DNA of 27,400 nucleotides from positions 1 to 27,400 of the forward strand of contig CANCCJ010000031.1 of NCBI GenBank assembly GCA_947374535.1, given 5' to 3'. Source of the stretch: Comamonadaceae bacterium (GTDB lineage: Bacteria; Pseudomonadota; Gammaproteobacteria; Burkholderiales; Burkholderiaceae). Shown here one piece after another: positions 1 to 7,769 of the stretch (the stretch's first letter is position 1; every line of letters starts with the position of its first letter). Under the pieces are notes generated by a model, which was given only the letters and a program-made list of their open reading frames with translations, was not told the DNA's origin and did not search any database. A program made the translations under genes and the position numbers.

Positions 1-57
1 CCATTGTTAAAAATCTTGGTTAACGACAACGTTTCACCTTTGTCACCCGCTAGATCT
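1..57 (-). pseudogene. Continuation of yjbH in a shifted frame
   Basis: Read on the minus strand one frame away from the upstream yjbH ORF, this stretch encodes LAGDKGETLSLTKIFNNG and runs off the left edge of the window. It matches the conserved block that follows the GRYLAG-type motif near the C-terminus of YjbH proteins. The main ORF stops just before it, at VGQI-stop. One extra base (for example a T after the CAG codon) would give GQYLAGDKG and rejoin the two parts. I therefore read it as the 3' part of yjbH, separated by a one-base deletion or a sequencing error. Confidence 0.75.
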
Positions 58-2560
58 GGCCGACGCTCAGCGAGGTCACGATGCCCTCAAAGGGCGTTTC
101 CCAATAGCCAGTAACGTGTCCTGTCGTTGCGCGCAACGATTGGAAGTTCAAGTTTTGGTGAAAGTCACGCATGCGCACTTTGTTGTAATCTGCACCCACG
201 CCCCATCGGGCCCCCGGTTGACGGTAAAGAACTTCGCCCCCAGCTCCGCCGAACATGGTCTCAAAATAGCCGACGTAACCCGTTGCATACCAGTTTTCTG
301 ACAAGCGATTGGTTTTACTCAGCGTCATGTCCGCCAGCGTGTAGCGCGAGGTGGTCAAAAACTGCTTGGTATATGTTCTCACCCGGGGCATGTTTGACGC
401 GCCCTCGTCAATGAAATTGTCGTAGTTGTCGTACAGGCGTGCACTGGCCGTTGCCGACGCCTTCATCTGCCAAGGCAGCTCCAGCCCCATCTTCAAATTG
501 CCTTGAAACTGATACAAATAACCGTCGGGCCCGCCCGTGGTTTGCACCAAGTCCAAGCCAGGCTCAATCCGGTGCCTAACAGGCTTGTCTTCTAACTGCG
601 GCGCCAAAGGCGTCGTGGCTGTGGGGGTGTACGCCACAGCCACGGGTTCAACGGCCGCTTGCGTTCTTGCCGGTTGGGTTTGCGATGTCACCCATTCAGC
701 GCGGTTCACGCTTTCAACCGCAATCACATCGCCAGCCGAGTAGTGCTGCACCTCAATTGTTTCAATGGCGGCGGGTGCATCGCGGTGAATCACCGCCAAG
801 GCCTTGTTCAGTCGGTCCTCGGGGTAAGGGTTCATCGTATTGCGCGCTTGCACGACCAACTTATCGCCAGCCACATAAACTTGGTTCACATCCCACAGCG
901 TCAGGGCTTCCAAGTCATTGGCTGTTTGTTGCCAGTTCGGCGATTGGGCTGGACGCACAGGTGTCACTGCAGGCGTGGGCGGTGCCGTGACCTTAGGCAC
1001 ATTCAAATTAGCCATGTCGGTGTACAAAGTAAACCCGACAGACCACGTGTTCCCCCGCTCCACACCGGCTTGAATTTGTACGTTACGTGAGGGCTGATAC
1101 ACCAGCGCCCAATTGATGGGGGTTGATTGCGCAAACACATTGCCCAGCGGCTCGTTTTGATAGTTGTTGCCGTCGTACTCGGCCTTGATCGAAAAATTCC
1201 AAGGCGTTTGGTACTCCACACCACCGAACATCGCTGCACGCCCTCTGAACCATGCGCTTGGCGTGAAGTTTCCGCCCAAACCCACATCGTTCAAGCGCTG
1301 GTCATATTTAGCCCCCAAAAGTCGGCTCACGGGGTTGCTCAGATCAGCCCGAGCACCCATATTGCCCCAAGCCATACCTGCAGACCAATCCACTCGCCCT
1401 GTGCGTTTGCTCGCCACAACGTACTCAGAGCTGAACAACCCCGTGCCGCCCACATCGCGCATGCCCACGGCCACTTGCGGCACCCAGTCTGACTCGCGCC
1501 ACAAACGCGCTTTCACGTCCAAGCTTTTGTCCAAGAAGCTTTGGCCGTGGCTCCACTCGGGCGCATTTTCTGAATACAAGCGGTTTTCAATTTTGGTGTA
1601 TCTAAACCCGGCCTCCATCCAATCGGTGGGCTGAAACATGAACGTAAACCACCGGTAGGGTGCGGTGTTGTGCACGGTCAAACCCAAACTACCCGCCTCC
1701 TGCGTACGGGCTGTCGGCGTTTGGATCAACCCCACAACGCCCCAATCGTTGTAGCTGGGCTGAGGTTCAAAATAGCGGCCCTTCAAGTCAAGCGCCCCAC
1801 TGGCCTCGACCACTGGTGGTATTTGGCGCTCAAAGGCCGCAAAAAGCGGCAAATCAGTTTGGTTGGATACGCCCTGGTTGGCCAACCATCTCGCCACATG
1901 CCAGCTGCTGGTGTCATTCAGCTTTGCGCTGGTATTGGGGGCCCATATCCAAGCGCCGGGCGCTGGCTCATTTTGTACAGAGGGGTTCCACAGTTTCAGC
2001 CCCACCTTTTGTATGCGGCCGTCAGCCTGCACCACCCAGGCCCAAGGCGCATCTGCGTCTGGACGGCAGGCTTTGACGTAATCATTGGCCAACGCACCTG
2101 GCTTGTGGGGTATTTCGCACACAAGGCCGTCTTCTCGCAGCACACGCAAATTGTTGGGTTTGGTGGGCAACTGCACGGCATCGCCCGGCTTTAACAGCGG
2201 GTCTTTTTTAGGGTAAGCCTCTAGCCAACTCGCATTGGCGGCGGCTTGAGGTACGCGCCCTGTCGGCTTTAACAGTCCCAAGCTTCGCTTGAGGCCCGAG
2301 GGCAAGCTGGCGTCGTCCAGCAAAGTTGTGTAGTCCGCCTCTTGGCGTTTGAACTCTTCGGGCGTCAGCCACATCAAACCAAGCGGGTACGTTGACGAAG
2401 CGGCAGGGTGTTCTGCCAGCCATGCACTGAGCCGCTGTTGCTTTTCTATTGGTAGCTGCTGAGCTTGTAGTTGTGGCTGCGCCTGCGCCAAACCGCCCGC
2501 CACACCGGCGACAGAGCCTAACAGCCAGCCAACCCATCGCCATTCTGTGAATTTCATCAT
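50..2560 (-). CDS. yjbH: GfcC-YjbH fusion: outer-membrane exopolysaccharide protein, frame broken near the C-terminus
   Basis: Large exported protein of the YjbH family (predicted outer-membrane beta-barrel linked to capsule and exopolysaccharide export). A signal peptide starts MKFTEWRW and probably ends at AQA-Q. The first 250 or so residues look like GfcC/YjbG (LKPGDAVQLP, then a PAPGAWIWAP block), a protein that is separate in E. coli. The rest is the barrel, with aromatic-rich strands and a linker rich in Pro, Ala and Thr. The start is chosen at 2560, where the ATG overlaps the TGA of the lipoprotein gene upstream; 2557 is equally possible. The ORF ends early, at the point where family members continue with a YLAGDKG-like motif, and that motif appears in another frame at 1-57. 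Downstream of the gfcA/gfcB-like genes it matches the yjbEFGH/gfcABCD order. Family assignment is confident; the exact role in export is inference. Confidence 0.85.
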   Translation of the reverse strand: MMKFTEWRWVGWLLGSVAGVAGGLAQAQPQLQAQQLPIEKQQRLSAWLAEHPAASSTYPLGLMWLTPEEFKRQEADYTTLLDDASLPSGLKRSLGLLKPTGRVPQAAANASWLEAYPKKDPLLKPGDAVQLPTKPNNLRVLREDGLVCEIPHKPGALANDYVKACRPDADAPWAWVVQADGRIQKVGLKLWNPSVQNEPAPGAWIWAPNTSAKLNDTSSWHVARWLANQGVSNQTDLPLFAAFERQIPPVVEASGALDLKGRYFEPQPSYNDWGVVGLIQTPTARTQEAGSLGLTVHNTAPYRWFTFMFQPTDWMEAGFRYTKIENRLYSENAPEWSHGQSFLDKSLDVKARLWRESDWVPQVAVGMRDVGGTGLFSSEYVVASKRTGRVDWSAGMAWGNMGARADLSNPVSRLLGAKYDQRLNDVGLGGNFTPSAWFRGRAAMFGGVEYQTPWNFSIKAEYDGNNYQNEPLGNVFAQSTPINWALVYQPSRNVQIQAGVERGNTWSVGFTLYTDMANLNVPKVTAPPTPAVTPVRPAQSPNWQQTANDLEALTLWDVNQVYVAGDKLVVQARNTMNPYPEDRLNKALAVIHRDAPAAIETIEVQHYSAGDVIAVESVNRAEWVTSQTQPARTQAAVEPVAVAYTPTATTPLAPQLEDKPVRHRIEPGLDLVQTTGGPDGYLYQFQGNLKMGLELPWQMKASATASARLYDNYDNFIDEGASNMPRVRTYTKQFLTTSRYTLADMTLSKTNRLSENWYATGYVGYFETMFGGAGGEVLYRQPGARWGVGADYNKVRMRDFHQNLNFQSLRATTGHVTGYWETPFEGIVTSLSVGQI

Positions 2561-3225
2561 TTTGATTGCGCCTTCACCGCGTTGATGGGGCGCAATTTCA
2601 AGCACACCGACTCTGAAACACACTGCTCGCTGTACACCACGCGGTCATTTACCACGGCAAAGCGCTGCGTAAAACGCCAAGGCCGGCCTTGGCGCGTTTG
2701 GCTTTGCACCTCATCGACAAACCATTGCGCGTCTTGCCCCACCCCCTCAAACTTGCCCTTTGGCGTTGGGGCTTTTCGTGTGTTGATCTGCTCTTGGGCC
2801 GCAAAACGGTAGCCCGGCATGCGGTCTAGCTGACGGGCCCAAGCCACGTCAAAACTGGAATCAGCCACCTCACGCCAACGGGGCGGCTTGCCTTCTTGGC
2901 TGCGCAACTCTTGCGCCATGCCGATGGCTTGATAAATACGTCCGTTGCGCAGCACCAGCATCTCGCCTTGGCCGTTGTACCAAGACTCAAACACATCTTC
3001 AAACGGGGTAACCCCTTCGATACGCCTAGACCCTAGCGCCATCACCGCCGCCTGTCCTTCAAACTCGACCACCACATAGTCATAGCCTTGGTTCAAAGTG
3101 GCAAACTGACGCCCACCCGGCAGCGCATACAAAAAGGTATCGATCACTGGGTTTTGTATGCCGCAGCCTGATAACAGTGCGAAGCACAAACACAAACACA
3201 AGCGCATGCAAACACGGCGCCCCAT
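2557..3225 (-). CDS. gfcB: GfcB/YjbF-family outer-membrane lipoprotein
   Basis: Lipoprotein of the YjbF/GfcB group, found beside YjbH in capsule and exopolysaccharide operons; its molecular role is not well defined. The N-terminus has a short lipoprotein signal with lipobox LLSG-C, and mature residues begin C-GIQNPVIDTFLYALPGG. The hydrophobic segment has an unusual alternating Cys-Leu run (RLCLCLCF). Possible starts are 3258, 3225 and 3207. I prefer 3225 or 3207 because they place a basic n-region directly before the hydrophobic stretch, but no start has a clear Shine-Dalgarno sequence. The gene ends in an ATGA overlap with yjbH, so the two are probably translated together. It is separated from the upstream small gene by a strong terminator. 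Confidence 0.82.
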   Translation of the reverse strand: MGRRVCMRLCLCLCFALLSGCGIQNPVIDTFLYALPGGRQFATLNQGYDYVVVEFEGQAAVMALGSRRIEGVTPFEDVFESWYNGQGEMLVLRNGRIYQAIGMAQELRSQEGKPPRWREVADSSFDVAWARQLDRMPGYRFAAQEQINTRKAPTPKGKFEGVGQDAQWFVDEVQSQTRQGRPWRFTQRFAVVNDRVVYSEQCVSESVCLKLRPINAVKAQSK

Positions 3226-3283
3226 CGCAAATAACAAAAGATTTAGCTGCAACACCATTGCCCCACGCTTTTAAAATGACAAA

Positions 3284-3309
3284 AAAAACGCCCCGGCTGG
3301 GGCGTTTTT
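3284..3309 (-). terminator. Rho-independent terminator between the gfcA-like gene and gfcB
   Basis: A perfect 11-bp inverted repeat, AAAAACGCCCC and GGGGCGTTTTT, encloses the loop GGCT. On the minus strand the GC stem is followed by a T run, 16 bases after the stop codon of the small gene at 3325. The A/T flanks make it bidirectional in principle, but only minus-strand transcription needs it here. It lies upstream of gfcB, so it should set the ratio of the small gene to the downstream export genes. Confidence 0.88.
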
Positions 3310-3324
3310 CGGAGTCAACCACTA

Positions 3325-3615
3325 TCAGCAGTTAGCGATGCAAACACGGCTTGTGTTGGTACCGGTGCCAGTTGTTGTGTAAACAGGGTCATCCTTTTTA
3401 GCAGTTGCAGCAGCAACTGCGGCAACTGCGACCGCAGCGGCAGCCACAACGCCAACAGTCACGCCCGCAGCAGCAGCGCCGGCAGCACCCGCTGCACCAG
3501 CACCTGCGCTGCCGGCAGCACCAGAAGCGGCAGAAGACTCACCAGCACCCGTTTGCGCGAACGCGGCAGGAGAAATGGCAAGCGCAATAGACAAGAAGAG
3601 TGCAGAGATTTTCAT
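3325..3615 (-). CDS. Small secreted Ala/Gly-rich protein, YjbE/GfcA-like
   Basis: About 96 residues. The start at 3615 gives a clean signal peptide (MKISALFLSIALAISPAAFA-Q); an in-frame upstream ATG at 3663 would spoil it. The mature part is low complexity: a Ser/Gly/Ala region with repeated GA and GAA units, a hydrophobic Val/Ala stretch that could cross a membrane, then KKDDPVYTTTGTGTNTS and a C-terminal CIANC with two cysteines. Small Ala/Gly/Ser/Thr-rich exported proteins of this kind (YjbE, GfcA) head yjbEFGH and gfc operons, and this gene has the same position. Similarity rests on composition and order rather than alignable sequence. It has its own terminator, so it may be expressed at a higher level than gfcB and yjbH. 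Confidence 0.7.
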   Translation of the reverse strand: MKISALFLSIALAISPAAFAQTGAGESSAASGAAGSAGAGAAGAAGAAAAGVTVGVVAAAAVAVAAVAAATAKKDDPVYTTTGTGTNTSRVCIANC

Positions 3616-3670
3616 GATGGATCCAATTAGAGAGTTGAAAAGGAATTTGTGATTATCCAACAAACAAACC

Positions 3671-3699
3671 TATTTTCCATAAATTTTATCAAATATCAA
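3671..3699 (-). promoter_or_regulatory. Possible promoter of the gfcA-like gene
   Basis: On the minus strand TTGATA (3694-3699) and AAAATA (3671-3676) are separated by 17 bases, about 50 bases upstream of the ATG at 3615. The whole region is very AT-rich, so chance matches are likely. Confidence 0.25.
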
Positions 3700-3749
3700 T
3701 AATTTAGGGAATTTTTATGTTGGTAGGTAAAAAATCTGCTTGGCAAAAC

Positions 3750-3755
3750 TATAAT
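3750..3755 (+). promoter_or_regulatory. Perfect -10 box (TATAAT) for the polysaccharide operon
   Basis: TATAAT lies 114 bases before the chosen ATG at 3864, upstream of a palindrome and the ops element. No good -35 hexamer sits at 16-18 bases, so the promoter may need an activator or use another element. Transcription from here would place the palindrome at about +12 and ops at about +63, a sensible leader layout. Confidence 0.45.
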
Positions 3756-3773
3756 CAGACGAATTCGTACAAA

Positions 3774-3790
3774 CGATCCACCATGGATCG
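3774..3790 (+). promoter_or_regulatory. Palindrome in the operon leader, possible operator
   Basis: CGATCCA and TGGATCG form a perfect 7-bp inverted repeat with a 3-base spacer, just downstream of the TATAAT box. The position would suit a repressor site for the adjacent MarR-type regulator, or a small RNA hairpin in the leader. A shorter related repeat (CGATC-TTGC-GATCG, 5647-5660) lies upstream of gmd. Binding is not shown by the sequence. Confidence 0.35.
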
Positions 3791-3824
3791 CTCCCTATCG
3801 CGCTTGTTGATCGTGACACAACAT

Positions 3825-3836
3825 GGCGGTAGCGTG
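3825..3836 (+). promoter_or_regulatory. ops element (RfaH recruitment site)
   Basis: GGCGGTAGCGTG is identical to the E. coli ops sequence, at which RNA polymerase pauses and RfaH binds the non-template strand. It is correctly oriented in the leader, 28 bases before the MarR-type gene and ahead of a run of about 21 kb of co-directional genes. By arithmetic, a given 12-mer is expected about 0.003 times in this window on both strands. An rfaH-like gene at the far end of the locus gives independent support. It also argues that the regulator starts at 3864, leaving ops in untranslated leader. Confidence 0.85.
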
Positions 3837-3863
3837 CCAAAACCCCGAAGACATCCACTTTCA

Positions 3864-4229
3864 ATGACCAGTCGGCGCTCTCAGCTTCAAGAAGACACCT
3901 ACTTCAGGGTCTTGCGCCTACTGCAAGAAAACCCCGACATGACGCAGCGCGAAATCGCAGAGCGCCTCGGGGTTAGCGCCAGTGGTATGAATTACTGCCT
4001 CAAAGCCTTGATCGACAAAGGGTGGCTCAAGGTGCAGAACTTCAGCCAATCAAAAAACAGATTTGGCTATATTTATGTATTGACCCCTCAGGGAATCTCA
4101 GAAAAGATCACGCTCGCCAGTCGATTTCTCAAGCGCAAACAAGCCGAATACGAAGCGCTGAGGGCTGAAATTGACGGTTTGAGCGAAGAGTTAAGCTTGA
4201 CCGAGAGCGCAACATCTAAAAACACATGA
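3864..4229 (+). CDS. EPS-associated MarR-family transcriptional regulator
   Basis: A winged-helix regulator of about 121 residues, first gene of the operon. The helix-turn-helix is seen in MTQREIAERLGVSASGMNYCLKALIDKGWLK, followed by a wing (QNFSQSKNRFGYIYVLTPQG) and a C-terminal helix rich in Lys and Glu that probably dimerises. This is the layout of the small MarR-type regulators found at the head of exopolysaccharide loci. The open frame extends upstream to 3717, with ATGs also at 3783, but the family starts near MTSRRSQLQEDTYFRVL. The extra part also contains the palindrome and ops site, so 3864 is chosen. Its TGA overlaps the manC ATG (ATGA), which couples regulator and sugar-synthesis translation. 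The ligand and target are unknown; self-regulation through the 3774 palindrome is a guess. Confidence 0.85.
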   Translation: MTSRRSQLQEDTYFRVLRLLQENPDMTQREIAERLGVSASGMNYCLKALIDKGWLKVQNFSQSKNRFGYIYVLTPQGISEKITLASRFLKRKQAEYEALRAEIDGLSEELSLTESATSKNT

Positions 4230-5632
4230 CGAACATCACCTCGGTCATCCTCTGCGGCGGCTCCGGCACACGGCTTTGGCCTCTCAGCCGCAAGAGTTTT
4301 CCCAAGCAGTTTGTGCCACTGATTGGCAACAAGAGTCTGCTGCAACTCACGCTGGAGCGCGTCAAGCAGCTCAGTCGCCAAGTTATTTGCGTGGCAGCGG
4401 ATGAGCACCGCTTCTTGGTGGCGCAAGCTATGCAAGCCGCCCAAGTTCAGGGCGGTGTCTTGCTTGAGCCTGTCGCACGAAACACAGCAGCAGCCATGGC
4501 CATTGCTGCATTGACAGCCAAGCAGGCTGACTTGTTGTTGTTTTGCCCGTCAGACCACCACATTCCCAATGCGGCCGCCTTCGCCCAAGTGGTGAGTGAA
4601 GGCGTTGAAGCTGCCACGGGTGGCGCCATCGTCACCTTTGGCATTTCGCCCACTTTTCCCAGCACTGCCTACGGCTATATTCGCCAAGGCGACGCTAGGG
4701 CGGATGGTGCATTCAATGTCGAAGGGTTTACAGAAAAACCCGCACACGACAAAGCGCAGGCCTTGCTGCTCTCAGGCAGTGCGCTTTGGAATGCGGGCAT
4801 CTTTTTGTGCTCGGCGCAAACACTCATTGGCGCTTTAGAGCAGCATGCACCAGACATTTTGCAAGCCTGCCAGCAGGCCATGCACGCAGCCACACACGAC
4901 GGCAGCTTTGTGCGCCCGCAAGCGCAAGCATTTGAAGCCTGTCGGTCCGAGAGCATTGACTACGCCGTCATGGAACACCACGCCAATGTGGCTGTGCTCC
5001 CCTTTGCCAGTGCTTGGAGCGATGTGGGCAGCTGGAACGCCGTGGCAGACCTGACCCCAGCCGACGCCCAAGGCAACCGCCTGCATGGCCAAGGCTTTGC
5101 GCTACAAGCCAACAATACCTTTGTGCATGCGCCGCACCGCCCGGTGGTGGTCTTGGGCACGCAAGATCTGTTGATCATCGACACACCTGATGCCTTGCTG
5201 GTCGCGGCCAGCAGCCACGTGGAGCAAGTCAAACAAGTGGTGGCTCGCTTGGAGGCTGAGAATGTGTCTCAATCGGTCCAGCACCGCAAAGTCGCCCGCC
5301 CGTGGGGCGCCTACGACAGTGTGGATGTGGGCGAGCGCCATCAAGTCAAGCGAATCACCGTACGCCCGGGCGCCAAACTCAGTTTGCAAATGCACCACCA
5401 CCGCGCCGAGCATTGGATCGTGGTCAAAGGCACAGCCTTGGTCACCAAGGGTGAAGAGGAAATATTGCTCACAGAAAACCAGAGTACTTATATTCCCTTG
5501 GGCGTTAAACACCGACTAGAAAACCCCGGTAAGACCGATCTGGAACTGATTGAGGTGCAATCGGGGAGTTACTTGGGTGAAGATGATATCGTGCGATTTG
5601 AAGATACCTACGGGCGCGCCCCCGTCGTCTAA
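4226..5632 (+). CDS. manC: Mannose-1-phosphate guanylyltransferase / mannose-6-phosphate isomerase
   Basis: Bifunctional cytoplasmic enzyme that isomerises fructose-6-P to mannose-6-P and makes GDP-mannose from mannose-1-P and GTP. The N-terminal pyrophosphorylase signature is clear (ILCGGSGTRLWPLSRKSFPKQF), with FTEKP and NAGIF blocks in the middle. The C-terminal cupin isomerase domain carries RPWGAYDSVDVG, HHHRAEHWIVVKGTA and the metal-site histidines. At 468 residues it has the usual family length. It starts in an ATGA overlap with the regulator. It supplies the precursor for gmd directly downstream. No phosphomannomutase (manB) lies in the window, so that step must be encoded elsewhere. 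Confidence 0.96.
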   Translation: MTNITSVILCGGSGTRLWPLSRKSFPKQFVPLIGNKSLLQLTLERVKQLSRQVICVAADEHRFLVAQAMQAAQVQGGVLLEPVARNTAAAMAIAALTAKQADLLLFCPSDHHIPNAAAFAQVVSEGVEAATGGAIVTFGISPTFPSTAYGYIRQGDARADGAFNVEGFTEKPAHDKAQALLLSGSALWNAGIFLCSAQTLIGALEQHAPDILQACQQAMHAATHDGSFVRPQAQAFEACRSESIDYAVMEHHANVAVLPFASAWSDVGSWNAVADLTPADAQGNRLHGQGFALQANNTFVHAPHRPVVVLGTQDLLIIDTPDALLVAASSHVEQVKQVVARLEAENVSQSVQHRKVARPWGAYDSVDVGERHQVKRITVRPGAKLSLQMHHHRAEHWIVVKGTALVTKGEEEILLTENQSTYIPLGVKHRLENPGKTDLELIEVQSGSYLGEDDIVRFEDTYGRAPVV

Positions 5633-5699
5633 AGTTTGTCAAATCCCGATCTTGCGATCGAAACGCATTAATCCATTTCCTGAATTGAAATAATTAACC

Positions 5700-6821
5700 A
5701 TGTCAAAAAAAGTTGCCCTCATTACAGGTATTACAGGACAAGACGGTTCCTACCTCGCTGAATTACTGCTAGAAAAAGGCTACGTCGTGCACGGTATCAA
5801 ACGCCGCGCCAGTTCGTTTAATACCCAGCGGGTCGATCACATCTTCCAGGACCCACACATCGAAAATGCAAGCTTCAACTTGCACTACGGTGACTTGAGT
5901 GACAGCAGTAATTTGACGCGCATCATTCAACAAACCCAGCCGGATGAAATTTATAACTTGGGTGCACAAAGCCACGTGGCTGTTAGTTTTGAGTCGCCGG
6001 AGTACACCGCCGATGTTGACGGCATGGGCACTTTGCGCATTCTGGAAGCCATTCGCATTCTCGGGCTTGAAAAGAAAACTCGTTTCTACCAAGCCTCTAC
6101 CTCCGAGCTCTATGGCTTGGTGCAAGAAACACCGCAAAAAGAAACCACACCTTTCTATCCCCGCAGCCCCTACGCTGTAGCCAAGCTCTATGCCTACTGG
6201 ATCACGGTGAACTACCGCGAAGCCTACGGCATGTTCGCCTGCAATGGTATCTTGTTCAACCACGAGAGTCCGCGCCGGGGCGAAACTTTCGTCACACGCA
6301 AGATCACACGCGGCTTAGCCAACATGGCGCAAGGGTTGGAAGATTGCATGTACATGGGCAACATCGACGCTCTGCGCGACTGGGGTCACGCCAAAGACTA
6401 CGTGCGCATGCAATGGATGATGTTGCAACAAGACCAGCCGGAAGACTTCGTAATTGCCACTGGCGTGCAATACAGCGTGCGCCAGTTCATCCAGTGGTCT
6501 GCACAAGAATTGGGCATCACATTGCGCTTTGAAGGTCAAGGAGCTGACGAGAGTGCCACCGTTGCAGCCATTGATGGTGACAACGCCCCAGGCTTGAAGG
6601 TGGGCGACGTCATCGTCAAAGTTGACCCGCGTTACTTCCGCCCCGCGGAGGTCGAAACCCTTTTAGGTGACCCAAGCAAAGCTAAGCAAAAACTGGGCTG
6701 GGTGCCTGAAATCACGGTTCAGCAAATGTGTCAAGAGATGGTGGCTCATGACCTTGCTCAAGCAAAGCAACATGCCTTGCTTAAGCAGCACGGTTACTCT
6801 TTTTTTAACGCCACTGAATAA
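5700..6821 (+). CDS. gmd: GDP-mannose 4,6-dehydratase
   Basis: Short-chain dehydrogenase that converts GDP-D-mannose to GDP-4-keto-6-deoxy-D-mannose. It has the NADP-binding GITGQDG motif at the N-terminus, the Gmd-specific [15 protein letters not shown] block, catalytic Tyr158-x3-Lys162 (SPYAVAK) and the [17 protein letters not shown] signature. Length (373) is typical. A 67-base gap separates it from manC and contains the small inverted repeat at 5647-5660; no strong Shine-Dalgarno is seen before the ATG. Its product is the common substrate of the next two genes. Confidence 0.97.
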   Translation: MSKKVALITGITGQDGSYLAELLLEKGYVVHGIKRRASSFNTQRVDHIFQDPHIENASFNLHYGDLSDSSNLTRIIQQTQPDEIYNLGAQSHVAVSFESPEYTADVDGMGTLRILEAIRILGLEKKTRFYQASTSELYGLVQETPQKETTPFYPRSPYAVAKLYAYWITVNYREAYGMFACNGILFNHESPRRGETFVTRKITRGLANMAQGLEDCMYMGNIDALRDWGHAKDYVRMQWMMLQQDQPEDFVIATGVQYSVRQFIQWSAQELGITLRFEGQGADESATVAAIDGDNAPGLKVGDVIVKVDPRYFRPAEVETLLGDPSKAKQKLGWVPEITVQQMCQEMVAHDLAQAKQHALLKQHGYSFFNATE

Positions 6822-6836
6822 AACCATAACAATCAA

Positions 6837-7769
6837 ATGAGTAAATTACGAATTCTGATAACCGGCGGCGGCGGCATGGTGGGGCGTAACCTACTGGAGC
6901 ACAGATCTATCGGCGAGTTTGATGTTCTTGCTCCTCGCCGGAGCGAACTTGATCTCTGCGATTTCGCAGCTTTACAAGTCTATTTGCAGGCTAACAAGCC
7001 CGACATGGTGATTCATGCCGCAGGCAAGGTGGGTGGTATTCAGGCCAACATACGAGAGCCGGTTGATTTTTTGTTGGCCAACCTCGACATGGGGCGTAAT
7101 ATTGTTTGGGCGTCTCGGCAAGCAGGCATCAAGCGATTGATTAATTTGGGCAGCTCCTGCATGTACCCCCGAAACCATTCTGAACCACTAAAAGAGGAAA
7201 TGGTGCTCAAGGGGGAGTTGGAGCCAACCAACGAAGGCTACGCTCTTGCCAAGGTGGTTACCGCACGACTGTGCGAATATATTTTGCGTGAGGACGCGAG
7301 TTATCAGTACAAGACGCTAATCCCCTGCAACATCTATGGTCGCTACGATAAATTCGACCCCGTCCATTCGCACTTGATACCGGCCATCATCCACAAAGTT
7401 CACCAAGCCAAGCAAAGCGGGCAAGAGATGGTAGAGATTTGGGGCGACGGTACGGCACGGCGTGAGTTCATGTATGCAAGTGATTTGTGTGATGCGATCA
7501 TGCGAGCCATTAGCAACTTTGACACCTTGCCCAACTACATGAACATTGGCTTGGGGCGTGACCACACTATCAATGACTACTACCAAGCCGCGGCTGAGGT
7601 GATGGGCTATGCCGGTGGCTTTAAGCATGACATAAGCAAGCCAGTCGGCATGGTTCGCAAGCTCGTCAGCGTAGAGCTTCAAACAAACTGGGGTTGGTCA
7701 GCACGCCACGAACTGCGTGATGGCATCGAAAAAACATACAACTACTATCTGAAGGAATGTCAGCAATGA
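6837..7769 (+). CDS. fcl: GDP-4-keto-6-deoxymannose 3,5-epimerase/4-reductase family; GDP-L-colitose synthase (ColC) or GDP-L-fucose synthase
   Basis: SDR enzyme of the Fcl/WcaG family. Visible are the Rossmann motif GGGGMVG, the Fcl-type AAGKVGGIQAN and NLGSSCMYPRN blocks, catalytic Tyr135-x3-Lys139 (EGYALAK) and the NIYGRYDKFDP motif. GDP-L-fucose synthases epimerise C3 and C5 and then reduce C4. The related ColC epimerises only C5 of the 3-deoxy substrate made by ColD and reduces C4. Because a ColD homologue follows directly with an ATGA overlap, ColC activity is the more likely role, with GDP-fucose as the alternative. Sequence alone does not separate the two here. Confidence 0.88.
   Translation: MSKLRILITGGGGMVGRNLLEHRSIGEFDVLAPRRSELDLCDFAALQVYLQANKPDMVIHAAGKVGGIQANIREPVDFLLANLDMGRNIVWASRQAGIKRLINLGSSCMYPRNHSEPLKEEMVLKGELEPTNEGYALAKVVTARLCEYILREDASYQYKTLIPCNIYGRYDKFDPVHSHLIPAIIHKVHQAKQSGQEMVEIWGDGTARREFMYASDLCDAIMRAISNFDTLPNYMNIGLGRDHTINDYYQAAAEVMGYAGGFKHDISKPVGMVRKLVSVELQTNWGWSARHELRDGIEKTYNYYLKECQQ

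Noticed and set aside
659..2194. Several plus-strand open frames of 100-170 codons opposite yjbH
   Set aside because: Rich in Arg, His, Pro and Cys with no recognisable domain, and antisense to a protein whose family is clear.
3717..3863. N-terminal extension of the MarR-type regulator from ATG 3717 or 3783
   Set aside because: The family starts near 3864, the extra residues look random, and the stretch holds the TATAAT box, palindrome and ops element.
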